From contig OY829654.1 of assembly GCA_963691815.1 (NCBI GenBank), forward strand, positions 11,497,298 through 11,561,297: a stretch of 64,000 nucleotides of DNA, written 5' to 3'. This document shows, in pieces, positions 50,559 through 62,600 of this stretch. The notes under the pieces were generated by a model. That model made no database searches. It had not been told where the DNA came from and worked only from the letters and a program-made list of their open reading frames with translations. How positions within the stretch are numbered: position 1 is the stretch's first letter; each line of letters opens with the position of its first letter. This stretch comes from Echiichthys vipera. Its lineage: Eukaryota; Chordata; Actinopteri; Perciformes; Trachinidae. A program made the position numbers and the translations under genes.

Positions 50559-50642
50559 TGATGCATAATAATAACACAGGCCTATTAATCCCTCCATTTT
50601 AATGTGCAGGGATTAATAGGCCTATGTTATTATTATGCATCA
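50559..50642. repeat. Near-perfect hairpin, 35-bp arms, 14-base loop
   Basis: Left arm 50559-50593 starts TGATGCATAATAATAAC and ends AGGCCTATTAATCCCT; the right arm 50608-50642 is its complement with one mismatch in 35. The loop is 50594-50607. It is followed directly by CAGTAGTGGAGTAG, which resembles the MITE ends nearby. Direct reading of the sequence. Confidence 0.95.
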
Positions 50643-51150
50643 GTAGTGGAGTAGCCTAAGAATTTTCACAACTTATATTTTTCTTTCTTACTTACTTTTT
50701 ATATTTTCTATATTTATACATGATGTTATGTTGAATAGTGTAGTTTACAACACAGCATTTTTTTCAAAGAGTGCAATATGTCCCAGTCACAGTGACTTTA
50801 TTTAAAATTTCACATATATACAATAATTCAGACATGTACTCATCATAAAAATAGATTTGACAATACATTGAAAAAAACCCACCTGGGGATAAATACATTT
50901 CAGTAAAACGTATAAACTAGTAATCTATACATAAATGACAGAGTTTGACACTTTTAATACTGTTTTTTAGAGACTAGATTATTCTGTAATTCAATTTGGA
51001 AAGCGATGGAATTGGGGCTAGTTTGTGTTACTTTACATCTGTGCAAATACAATTTATCACATCATCAAATTAGCAATAGATTCAATATGATATGCCTCGT
51101 GTTCAAAATACGACATTACATTTCTACATTCAGTTCTGATACAGTTCATT
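50643..51150. other. Intergenic, AT-rich, no feature seen
   Basis: No gene, RNA or clear repeat recognised between the hairpin and the TCFL5 promoter. Confidence 0.55.
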
Positions 51151-51179
51151 TTTCAAAATACATACTGTGACATACGAGT

Positions 51180-51520
51180 CCAAAAGTCCCGGTCACAGTG
51201 TAACGAGCAGCAGTTGGACACCGACGTCAGTTACGTCAGGAGTTCGCATTAGAAAGTAAGTTGGAGACTCAGAGTAATTAAGGCCCATAGAAAGACATTA
51301 ATAATAACTGCGTCTTATCTAGAGAATTTATTATCTGATAATTGAAAATGTTTTAAGATGGCGAGGTTTTACCGCGGTCGTGTGAGCCAACATCTTTACA
51401 GATGTACCCGAGGCTAACGTTACTAACGTCAACGGCTAGCTTAAAAGTCCCTCGTTCGCTCGTAACGTAACGTCACGAGCGATGTTTCGTACTTAGCTAC
51501 TACGACCAACAGCTTGAGGT
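51180..51520 (+). promoter_or_regulatory. TCFL5: TCFL5 promoter / first-exon region with CRE half-sites
   Basis: CpG-rich patch in AT-rich surroundings. CGTCA half-sites lie at 51225, 51234, 51427 and 51471, the first inside GACGTCA. A non-coding first exon probably ends near 51518, where TTGAG is followed by GTAGTT; it would splice to the acceptor CATTTTTTAG at 52187, only eight bases before the start codon. The transcription start is not determined. Confidence 0.5.
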
Positions 51521-51611
51521 AGTTAAATAACTTGTTTAACCTCAGCATTTCTCAGTGTAAGTTTGCTTAGGCCAACTTGAACAATAATTTTGGTCATTTT
51601 AATATAATATT

Positions 51612-52075
51612 ATAGACCGGGGATCTTCAATAGGGGGTCGAGTTACTCCAGGGGGCCCGTCAAATTGTTTTTTAATCTCTCCAACGTTTTTATTTTTTCG
51701 AAAATATGTCAGTAAATATACATTAACATGGATGCAACGTATTATCAGCAAAGATACATTTGTGGAAAAAAATACATTAACACAACCTCGATGATAGGCT
51801 TACTGGCTTATAGGCAAGGGAGCCATGCACAGTTTGCCTTCATAATGTATGTTTAACATTGACATATGTTGTATAAATAATATATGAATATGTTGATAAT
51901 GATCATTGTAATATCTCAGTATTGTATGCACCATAAAAAGATGTGTGAATAGGCTTATGGCCGCCCTAGCTGTCCAAATAAATATGCAAATCAATTTATG
52001 ACAATATTTGTAGTAGGGGGTCCCTGGCTGCTTTGTCTCTCCTTCAGCTAAGCGGTCTTTGGCCTAAAAAAACGA
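51612..52075 (-). mobile_element. DNA-transposon copy (partner of 14092-15243)
   Basis: Read on the minus strand it contains TTTAGGCCAAAGACCGC, ATGGTGCATACAATACTG, GCCTATAAGCCAGTAAGCC and GAGGTTGTGTTAATG in the same order as the copy in the DIDO1 5' intron, and ends GAAGATCCCCGGTC. Uninterrupted, about 460 bases, no coding frame. It lies in the inferred first intron of TCFL5. Confidence 0.75.
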
Positions 52076-52195
52076 GCCAGTTTACAGGACACATCACAGT
52101 TAATGTTACGCTAGTTAAGGACCGGTTATGTACTTCTACTGTCGCTGTTATGGTGCTATTTTTCCTGATCTGCATCCCATTTTTTAGAGTGAAGG

Positions 52196-54732
52196 ATGTC
52201 GTCCTTTGCCTCAGCCTGTAAAACCCTCCAATTATCGCCTTCATCCAGAGAACACACCTGTGACCCTGTTGGGGTGATTTTGAGCCAAGGTGGATGTTTC
52301 ACACACGATCACGGGCAGATGATGGGACCGGAGTTTGGACTGATGGAGATGTCAGATGTTGAGTATACACACCTTCAGCACCTTATCCAGGCACACATGG
52401 AAGCACACATTGCCCCTCCAGATCTGCCAAATGCCAAATCTCACCCTGCTTCACTGATGGTTAAAGACGCCGCTGGATCTACATTGATCTCCCCTTTTAC
52501 AACCACTCAAGCTATTGACCTATCAACTTCAACTGATGAACCCAGTCTGGTGATGCCTGGAGAAAAGACACCAGTTTCTTATGGTGAGGTCCCTGGTTTT
52601 GTGCTGGCCAGAATCAGAGGTGAAAACAGTCCGACTGAACCATACGACAACAGCAGCACATCTTCACAGAACCGATCCCGATCGGCTGCTAGAGTTTGCT
52701 TGGAGAAAAGGTTTAACACCATGTCTGCTGACGCCCCAAGACAGCAAGATATTCAGTCTGCAGTTCTCAGCAAGTAGGTGTCACTAATATAGTGTATTTG
52801 TCAGTAAATGTAGCCCCTAAAATCCAATTTTTTATGGAATGTGCAAAATCTCTGTTATGTGTTTCAGTTTTTTGACAATACTTCAGCAGTCTGCAGAGGC
52901 TCAAGAGGCAAGCATACACCCTCAAATGCACAAGTGGATGAAAAGTGACAAAGCTAATCCTGTTGATGTTTCCAGTCCATTTGTAGGGGGTGTTTTTAAC
53001 CCAGACTTTTTTTTTCTTCCTGTTTTAACCTCAGGTGATTGGCCTTAATCCTCACATGGTTGAACCTAACAAGCACCAGGGTTTAATCATCCCCAAGGGT
53101 TTTTCATTTAATTTCCGCCCAGAGAGGGATGTGACAAAAGCTCACTATTCAAGTGGCGGAAACTCAACAGAGGAGCAGCAGTTGGTGAACATAGAAAGTA
53201 ATAATCCCTAATCTCAACCTGAACTTATTTAAAAAATGTATTTTTTTTGTTGTTGCCTGCTACACTACAATGCAGAGTTTGTGTCTTACTGATACACATG
53301 TTTTTCATAGATGCTGCTGGGACACCCGCTGCCTTTAGGAAGCACGCTAGCACCCACAGCTCTCAACCCATCAAGGCTGCTTCGGCTGCCCCAGACTCTG
53401 CTAAAGAATCACGGAGCACCACCAGGAAAAGAGCTCAGTCCCAAATGTCACTTGTCCAGCGCAGGGAGAGACACAACAGTAAGGAGAGGGAGCGCAGGTG
53501 AGCAGCCATTACCAACACACAAGGTGTCTCTGCACTCTCCATAACGTGTCACGCAATCTTATAATACTCTATAAATATTAATGTACTTTTTAATCAGAAT
53601 TTGATTCATTCTGGGCATAGTCACAGTCATATATTATGCTATTACGTGTGTAATGTGTAGTTGCTTAATATTTAGATATTTTTAGAAATGGTAAATGAAA
53701 TGGGGTTAGATAGATAAAGAGATGCAATGAATGAATTAGTTGATTAACTTAAAAAACCTATTTGTCTCGGTCTTACATTATAATACATATATTTTCTTTC
53801 GGTTTTGGGGACATTTGACGACATTACTTTGTTCTCTGGGGTACGGTGAGGCGCAGTGTTCTGATGTTTCATAGAACAAATGATTAATTCATCAATCAAG
53901 AAACTAATTTGCAGATTAGAAATGAAAACAGTTATTTATCGCAGCCATAGACAGATATCGTAATGTCTTCTGGAAGCCACTGGGACATGATACTTTAGAA
54001 TCTAAATAACAGGTCACTAACTCTTTAGAAACACGGATTCTAAACATCTGTATTGTCTTTGCTTCTGCACAGGAAGAGGATTCGTTTGTACTGTGACGAG
54101 CTGAACACGCTGGTGCCATTCTGTGAGCTGGATACGGACAAAGTCACCACCCTACAGTGGACCACTGCGTTCCTTAGATACATCAATCAAATGTATGGAG
54201 ACACCTTCAAAGACGTACGTTTGTGTTGAGTTAAAATATCGATGGATGTAAAGCAGTTTGGATTGATCATCCTGCAACTGAATTATTTGAGACTTGAAAC
54301 CTGGGGCTGAAAGATAAGAGCTTAATTACATTGTCTCCTGCTGCCCGAGAATAGTAATGCAGCTGACTTTATATGACTTTAGTTTTCAAATCAAATTCTT
54401 CTAACTTTTACATTATAAAATCAAATACTTTGTACATGGCAGCAAATTAAAACCACCCACCACATTATGCTGACGGTGTGCAACATCACCACCTCCTGGA
54501 GTAAAAGAGAGGGGCAGTCTAGATGGGCACAGACTTAAATATTATAGTAATGTTTTGGTGCTGTTTGTCATCCACCACAATATCTTTCTGTTCTCTCCGT
54601 TTACAGGAGTTTCAGAAGGCATTCACTGATGGGAAAGGATACTTTCTTAAATCCAGCCCATCCACAGGCCAGGACCCACTCCACCGTGAGATGGACGAGA
54701 CACTGAGCATTCCTCTTGCTGTAGAGCAATGA
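52196..54732 (+). CDS. TCFL5: TCFL5, basic helix-loop-helix transcription factor
   Basis: bHLH factor linked to spermatocyte gene control in mammals (family knowledge). Coding exons 52196-52773, 52868-52982, 53035-53197, 53311-53497, 54073-54214 and 54607-54732 total 1311 bases, 436 residues. The start follows an acceptor at 52187. Conserved blocks: GLMEMSDVEYTHLQHLIQAH near the N-terminus (human LVEMTEVEYTQLQHIL), LEKRFNTMSADAP, IPKGFSFNFRPE, then the bHLH at the C-terminus. Shorter than human (about 500) mainly through loss of Ala/Gly-rich N-terminal sequence. The intron between exons 2 and 3 is only 52 bases. Convergent with COL9A3. Confidence 0.93.
53311..54214 (+). CDS. TCFL5: TCFL5 bHLH exons
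   Basis: Exon 53311-53497 ends with the basic region (QRRERHNSKERERR), and exon 54073-54214 gives KRIRLYCDELNTLVPFC, TTLQWTTAFLRYINQMYGD, forming helix 1, loop and helix 2. The basic region keeps the His-x3-Glu-x3-Arg pattern that contacts CANNTG E-boxes. The junction is AG|G with phase preserved. Matches the human TCFL5 bHLH closely (RRRRIRICCDELNLLVPFC). Confidence 0.96.
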
Positions 54733-55233
54733 CCCTTTCACTACTCGGACAGATATTTGAGTACATTTTAATGTTACATTCAAACTTGGATTGTCCCAGG
54801 AGCTCTGGCTATGGGCCAGGTCAGTGTTTTTTATTTTAAATGACAAAAAGCACCCTTTTGAGAGGAGCTCTGCTTCTGACTACATTACAGTTATTTAGAA
54901 AGTGGAATGTTTCTTGTCTCAGACCATGACTCAAGAACCCCTGTTCTTCTCCAGCTACATCACAAGACCACACTGCATCAGGCCAGTGTTTGATGCACAA
55001 TGCCGTTTCTTCTACTACTGATGTAATATTTCCCAAACATTTAAAAAAAAGGGCTTTTCACAGAGTCATACGCAGGGGGCACTGTTCCCCTTTAAAAACA
55101 GCTGAGCTAGTGCTCTAATGACTAGATTTCAACTCTTCAGCTATCAAACATTTAGCAAAATGTAAATTATATGTGCACCTTTTATATGCTTGGTTCAAAT
55201 TGTGTTTATTTTCATTGAATGTTTTTAAATAAA
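54733..55233 (+). terminator. TCFL5: TCFL5 3' UTR and poly(A) signal
   Basis: Untranslated tail after the stop at 54730-54732, with AATAAA at 55228-55233 in an A-rich run. The opposite-strand gene's poly(A) hexamers begin only about 60 bases further on. Confidence 0.65.
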
Positions 55234-55288
55234 AAAAAGAAGAAATGTTCATACAGTATGTTCAGTTCAGTTTTCATGTCCACATACA

Positions 55289-56422
55289 TTTATTCTTTAA
55301 TCATATATTTAAGTGTAAATTCACTTTAATACCTACATTCTGCATGGAAATAAGCTGCTGTATAAATTAGTGTGATTACTTGATTTTCATGGTGTTAAGC
55401 ATATTACTCTGACATATAGACTGTTCATTTGAAATGTTGATATGTAGAGAAGAGTAATATTTTACTGAAAAGTGGCTTTATTTGTTCTTTCTTACAACAT
55501 GTCGCTGTAGCATCTTACTGTACATACAACAGTCACCCACAAATAATAAATAGTATTTAAGCACCGGTAGTACATAGTGGATGTGGTCATTATAGATTCA
55601 AAAAAAACTTTGACTTTGCTCCTAAGAGTCTTAAATTTATTTTTACAATGTCTGATTTATGCATCCACAAGCTTAGTTTTGTTTTTGATCCTCAAATCTA
55701 GAGAATCGACTTCACATGCAATTAAAAAAAAACAGGGAAAAAAAACAAACAAAGAAGTTTAAAAAAAAAAAAAAAGACGATCAAAGTTTAAAGTTTTGCA
55801 TTAATCTACACAATTTCTGGGCACCTGGGTATTTGTGTTTTTTATTCCTTTGACAATACATACACAGCTCTCTTGCAAAGGCTTTTTGCCTCTGTCGCCT
55901 ATTTCCATATTTTACACTGTAAGCTTGTATGTTGAGGTAACACCTGTGATTTACATTAATGGGCCATGATTACATGCACATTCAGAGACAGTCACTGTTG
56001 TTCTTAGAGAGTGTCATCTGCGAAAAGGAGGTTAACCAGGGTAATGGGGGCATGGAAACAACATGTACAAAGTGTTTATACACAAAAGGACTCATCATTC
56101 ACTTTCCAGTTGTTTGTAAGTCAAGTCTTGTTATGTGATACTGTAGTATTTGGAGCAACGCAGTTGTTCTCTTGGACTCTTCGGTGCCTCTGTCCCCTTT
56201 AATTCTGGATGCCATGATGTCGAATTCATGTCACTCCTTGGATGTTCCTCTATTCCTCTCAAAATATCACACCTGTTTGATGTTACTTTTCCCATCTTGT
56301 GATACATGTATTTAAATAAAGAGGACATTTTTGTGATCACTCTCTTCTTTCATTCCTTCCTTCCCTTACTTATCACCCTTCCTCCTAGGGGATGAATGGC
56401 ATCGGGTCGCAGGAAGTCATGT
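55289..56422 (-). terminator. COL9A3: COL9A3 3' UTR with candidate poly(A) signals
   Basis: Minus-strand tail after the stop at 56425-56423. TTTATT on the plus strand (AATAAA on the minus) is seen at 55841-55846, 55477-55482 and 55289-55294. Which is used is not decidable by eye; use of the farthest would bring the two convergent transcripts to within about 60 bases. Confidence 0.55.
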
Positions 56423-56607
56423 TTAATGGTTTTTGGGATTGGAAGATTTTCCAGCGGCCATTGCTCCCTGGCAGGCTGTTGTGTCACAGATTCCAGGAGG
56501 TCCCTGGTGCCCAGTCCTACCTACTCTGCCTTGTTCGCCAGGCTCACCTGGATCTCCTGGAGATCCATCACGCCCATCTTTGACAATTCCTGGCACTCCC
56601 GGAAGAC
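56423..56607 (-). CDS. COL9A3: COL9A3 last exon: end of COL1 and NC1
   Basis: Acceptor ccacag at 56608; the first codon is split (G|GT). Encodes GLPGVPGIVKDGRDGSPG, further Gly-X-Y, then GICDTTACQGAMAAGKSS and NPKNH before TAA. The two NC1 cysteines match CDTSAC in mammals, which join chains by disulfides. IVKDG breaks Gly-X-Y at the same place as TSKDG in human. Confidence 0.95.
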
Positions 56608-59600
56608 CTGTGGACAGCGTATAGGGAATGAGACAGTGCAGTGGTTCTTAACATTTTTTAACAGACTTCAAATGTTTTACCATGTTGTAAAACAATCAGT
56701 ACAAATTATACCACAATAGACTTAAACAGGTGTAACTAATAACAATGATGGCTCTGTTCCATTTGTGCCAGTAGGCCCTTTCAAGTGTGTGTGTGTGTGT
56801 GTGGCCTGGAACTGGCACATACATGGAATGTAGCTATTATTAATCTTATTAGGTACGTCTGTGTGTGACAGGTCAAAATGTCTGCCATGAGTAGATCTAT
56901 ATGTACAGAAAAGTAACTTTAAATGCGTTCGTGAACAACACCCCAGCTCTGATCAACTCAAACTCTAATTAGAGTGTTCTGTATACTGCAAGTCCACATA
57001 CCTTGGTATCCTTGGTCTCCAGTGGGCCCATCAACAGCCTTGCCAATAGATCCCTTATCACCTTGACCACCAAAATCACCTGTTGTGAAAACAACATTTT
57101 AAATCAGTAGTGGTACTTCAGTACATTTTCTGAAAATCAGTACTTAACTTTACTGGAGTACTTCCATTTTATGCTTTTGCACTTGATCAAGTGATTTTTG
57201 TGCTCCTACCAATAGATCAAAAGTCCGTTCTGATATCAATATTCATACCTCTGGGACCTGGGTCTCCGAGTTCTCCTGGCAGGCCTCTGTATCCTGGTGG
57301 TCCACGGGAACCTGGATGCCCAATAGAGCCAGAAACTCCTGGGCTTCCTGAAGTCCCTGCAGGGCCAGGACGGCCCACCATTCCAGGAGCCAGGGGTCTT
57401 CGAAGGTTAGCTGCCAGCTGTGCAATTTGGTCTGTGTGACAGAAAAAAAACAATGGGTCAATTATCCAGCTTACCCTTTATTCAACACTGGAGTGAATTA
57501 CAGAAAACGATGTATTAAGAAGATGTCTCACCATCGATCATAGAGCCACAAAGCTCTCTGATTTGCTGCTCACTCGCCAGTTTACCCTGAAACACAAGTC
57601 AATAAGACATTTTTAAAGTGTAGGCTCATTCAGCCAGTTTATTAGAAAACATTTAATATTTGTCAATCAATCACAAGCTTTTACAGATTAAAAAAACAAA
57701 ACACTCACAGGTACACCCGTCTTTCCTGCAATTCCAGGCAAACCCTGCTCCCCTTGGAAGCCCATCAATCCTGTTTTGCCTGGAAGCCCTCTTGCCCCAA
57801 GCTCTCCTTGTGGACCTGTTACGCCTTTTGGTCCTAGTTCACCCCGCTTTCCTGACTATAATCAAGAAGAATTATCCGTTAAATAACTCATTACATTTTA
57901 CAAAAACGAAGAAATCAATTTAATCCAAACTAGAGCTAAAAACATCCATAAGCCTCTAAATTTGATCGTTGAGTAAACACCAACCAAGGAGCAAACTGGG
58001 TCTGTTGAGACAATGCGGGGGCGGATTCATATGGCGTCTTGTTGCTTGATAATTACTCCAACGAGCACAGCAAACAGTAAATGAGACTGCGAGAGTGAGG
58101 CTCATCAGTGCTTTGTCTCTAATTACATAAATTGCGCTGCAGCTTAATGTGACTGTCTTTCCCTCGTGGCGGTAGCAGCAAACAGGCCAATAAAGCTAAA
58201 TCAGCACTACCTATCTCTCATTAATCCTATTAAATCTGGAATGTGAAGCAGAATCATGTGCAATGACTCTGACAAGTGGGCAACAGCTCAAAGCTAGGCT
58301 CCATTTTCAATGTTAAGTGAGGGAGCTGACACAGAGGGAGTTTGGAACAAACTTGTGCTGCTAATTACACCCACACACAACATCTGATCTAACTATTTCA
58401 GTGTCAATGAAAGAACCTAGAAAACTGTTTGAGAGGGAACAGGTATATGTGGAGTTATGATACAGAGAACACACAAGTAACAAAATGTAAATGAAAACAT
58501 CGATGTAGCTCACCTCTCCTTTCTGTCCAACTGGGCCAAAATGACCCTGTGAAACAAAGACATATGTTAAAGAGAATGTTACACAGCCCAAACTCAATCA
58601 CACCTTTCTTACAGGTAACTGAAATCCCAGGACTCAAAGACAAAAGTGATGTAATAAATTTCTTAAGACTATACAAAAATAAACAGATTATAGGCAGTCA
58701 AAATATTTTAGAACATAAATACAAATACATACAACATTCTCATCAAAAGCTTTGCCCAACAGCTAGATTTAACACTTAATCTTTAAAGATATCTGCGCTC
58801 ACAGCTGCTTTCTGATCTTTGGGCAGCAGAAAAACTAAAAGCTGCCTCACCGCAGGTTTTTGTCCTGCACATCGGAACAACTGCAACACTTGAAAGACCA
58901 TCAAGTGCTATCTAAACAAGTTCAATCATTTTCTATACGAGGAGACAATGTAAAGATATTAAAAAAGGTGTAAAGTGCCCTGGTCAGCTGCCAGGCAACA
59001 GAGTTCGGTATCAACTGTATAACTAATTTACTGCCAACAAAGTAAGGAGTCTTTATGTCACTGTTCAGGCAGCAACATTTAAGAAAATACTTACAGGTTC
59101 TCCATTTTCTCCTGGTAAACCATCACTTCCTGCCACACCCTAGATACAACAGAAGATGTGAGTTATTTGGTTCAATCAGTATTATTTTTTCATTGTACGA
59201 TTATGTGCCTAATAAGAGTCTATAATCTCTTGGGCTGATAAAGAGTTTCAGGATCAAAAGCAGCATAACACATATTCCATCCTATATTTCAAGCTCCGAA
59301 AAGCTGTATGAAGACCATCAAAAGGCATTCAGTGGAGGTCATACTGTATTTAAGCTTGACCATCTTGAAATTCAGCTTGAATACTAACCATGTCTCCTTT
59401 ACTTCCAGAAGCTCCAACTGGACCCTACAGGGTCGAAAAAAGGAGAAAAGAGAGAATAAATGAGAGCAATGTAGACATATTTGTGAAAGAAGGGGGATGA
59501 AGGGAAGTGAGGTGGGCTGGTTGAGGGGAACCAGCGGTGGTATAAAGACGGGCTTTGTTCTGTCCTCACATTCTGAACAGGAGCTCTCTGTGGGCTGCAG

Positions 59601-62600
59601 TTTGAGTTTTCACCACTAAAACTGAGGTGGGGCGACCTTCTTATTGATATACAGTACCTGGATAGTCACATATCTCTGCTCCATCTGTGCTTTTGTGTAC
59701 ATATGCTGGTGTGCAGAGACATATATTCGACTTACATGAAGATTTTTCTTTAGTTTACCTGTTTTTGGTGTTGTTTTTTATATACTGTACAACAGCTGGA
59801 AAGATTAGTCAATTAATTAATAATGAACTGACAGAAACTATTTGATGAATTTCAGTCATTTTTGACCATAATGTTCTTGTTTTCTTCGTCTTTTTGATAG
59901 AGTAAAGGCCAAATGACTAATCGGTTAATTGAGAAGACAACTGGTAGACGAATTGAAATTAATAATAAGGAGACTATATGTGTCATTATTATAAGATTGT
60001 GGCAGCCGTATACTGTATCAGGGATTATAGCGGATGACATTTAGCCCTGGGTGACATTTCATATTGTCACACACGTCAAACTCACCCTTTCACCAAACTC
60101 TCCACGGATTCCTGTTGGACCTGGAAGACCTGGATCCCCCAAGGCTCCGTTTACCCCCTGCAGTACATCACACACACACATACACACACACACACACACA
60201 CACGCGCACGCACACGCACGCACACGCACGCACACGCACACACGCACACACGCACACACACACACACACACACCCAGTGAGTCATCTGAATTATTTTCAA
60301 AAACTGATAATGATTGATGAAATCATGGATCTGACCTGGAAGCCTTTCACTCCCTGAGGCCCAGGGCCACCCGCTGGTCCGATACCTCCCTGTTGGAAAC
60401 AGACATTGTCAAGTAATCCTTCTAGGAAGAGTTAACAGTTGTAAAACAAACTGGATATTAATGCAAATTCAGAGGAGCAGAACTAAAAAGAAATGGCTGT
60501 GATGGTTGTGTGAAGTATGATTATTATGCAGTGCAGTGTGCGAGAGAAGTCTGTTAATTCCTATGCCGTTTTATCTCTTTTTCCCCTCCCTGCAGGTTCT
60601 GATGTGAAAAAGAAAGGCCTCTCTGTTTATGAATTCCTCCTTTATGAATACCTGCTCTCATCATTGGCCCTTCATTACAAACTCCACCTTTGCAAGCCAC
60701 ATAATCAGCCACAGTTGAATATCATTAACTTTGAAGGGCAGTAGTTTATTATGCTGCGATTCCGGTTTTATCTCATGCTGTACACTGTTGTGCATTGTGT
60801 TCTTTGAGATGGGTGCTTTACATTCATTGCAATATTTTTTCAGTTATGATGATGTTCAAATATCCATGCTGGTTGTTGAAAAGTGTTGGAAACTGAGCCT
60901 GTAAGTTGGTTAAATTATATCGGTGCAGCAGAAACTCTAATTATTTGGCTTTTAAATTGGCTTTTAAAAGCTCTGTAATAGATACTTTTGAAGCTCTCTA
61001 GCTACACAAGCAGTGCAGCAAATTACACACGCACAGATACACATTTGCTTAGTTTATAGTGTAACTTACAGCCACTCCTCTGGGTCCAGCTATCCCCCTC
61101 TCTCCTGGGACGCCGATATCACCCTAAGAGAGGAGACGAAAGATGGTGTGGACAAGTCAGGAAAGTTTAGAGTCCAGACGCAACATTGTGGGGTTAAGTG
61201 ACATGTCAGAGAGGCTGTGACCAAAAATATTCCATCAGATACATACAGGAATACCTGGCTCTCCAGAGGGTCCCGTCTCCCCAGCCTTCCCCGGATCACC
61301 CTGGTGTAAAAAAAAAAAAAAGGTGAAGGTAATAGTTGTCCTTAATGGTCCTAATCTCAGTTTTAAGGTTAAAGCCTGTTTCTATTTTCTTGTAATACTC
61401 ACGACTCCTCCTTTAGACCCCTTTGTACCAGCCTTTCCTTGTAAACCCTGAAACAGAAAATAAACTACTACTTAGACTGGAGAATCAAATTAATGACAGA
61501 ATAAATAACACAAGTCTAATTCAGATACTCACAGGTAGTCCGTTTGGTCCTTTCTCTCCAACTGTCCCATGGCGTCCTGGATCACCCTATCAACACAGAC
61601 ACCACCGTGTCATCAGCTTTATTCACACAATCACTTTACGTGGACTCTCAACTAATCTAAGACCAAAGCATGTAGAACATGCAAGGTGCAATTTACCTTC
61701 TCGCCATCTAACCCTGGTGTACCATCTTTGCCATCTCTGCCAGGAATACCCTGTAGAATGCATCAGATATGATCCTCATGGTTCTCAGAGGTTATGGATA
61801 TTAAAAATGTGTAATTTATAATCAGAAATGCACTTACTGGCTCCCCTTTGGGTCCGGCTCCTCCAGGACCTCCTTTGGGACCAATTTTACCCTGTTAAAA
61901 GACATATTAGGGTGTCAATTATACATGCTATATATTTCTGAAACTAAAGAGTCACAAATTAAAGTCTTTTACGCACAATTTCTCCTTTGGGTCCTCTGAA
62001 TCCCTGTGGTCCTTTTTCTCCAGCATCACCCTGGAGACATCAGATGAAACACATACACAGCTATTCATTGATGGGACCAGCCGTCTATTCTGGATGTTAA
62101 CTACTTCTGTGTTAAACGCCATTTTTATTTCAAATACGTTACAAACAAGGAGAGACTCACTGTCTTTCCGATGATGCCGACGACGCCATGTTTGCCTCTG
62201 AAACCAGGCAGGCCCTAGACACAAAGGAAGGTTAAAGAAAACATACTGTGAGTACACATTTAAATGTCTGCATTGTGAGTATTCAGTTCAATTCAATAAC
62301 ATTAAGTTAATAGTGCCAAATCATAACAAAAGTTTTTTCAAAACACTTGACATATAGAGTAGTTCTAGATTACACTCTATGACTTTAATAATGAGTAATA
62401 AGAAGCCCAACAAGGAAGGAGTGGTGGTGCTCTAAAAGTTACTTACTCTGTCTCCTACAGATCCCATTGGGCCTTGTAAACCTCTGAGACCACGTGGGCC
62501 CTTAAACACATCACAAGAGCATTAAGAAGGCACATTAAAACATTAAAAAAAAACACTCAGGAAGTTTTTAAAAAAATGGCCTGGATAGGCTGCACTTGAC

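Noticed and set aside
60051..60357. Plus-strand His-Thr repeat frames
   Set aside because: Translation of a microsatellite plus the antisense of a COL9A3 exon.
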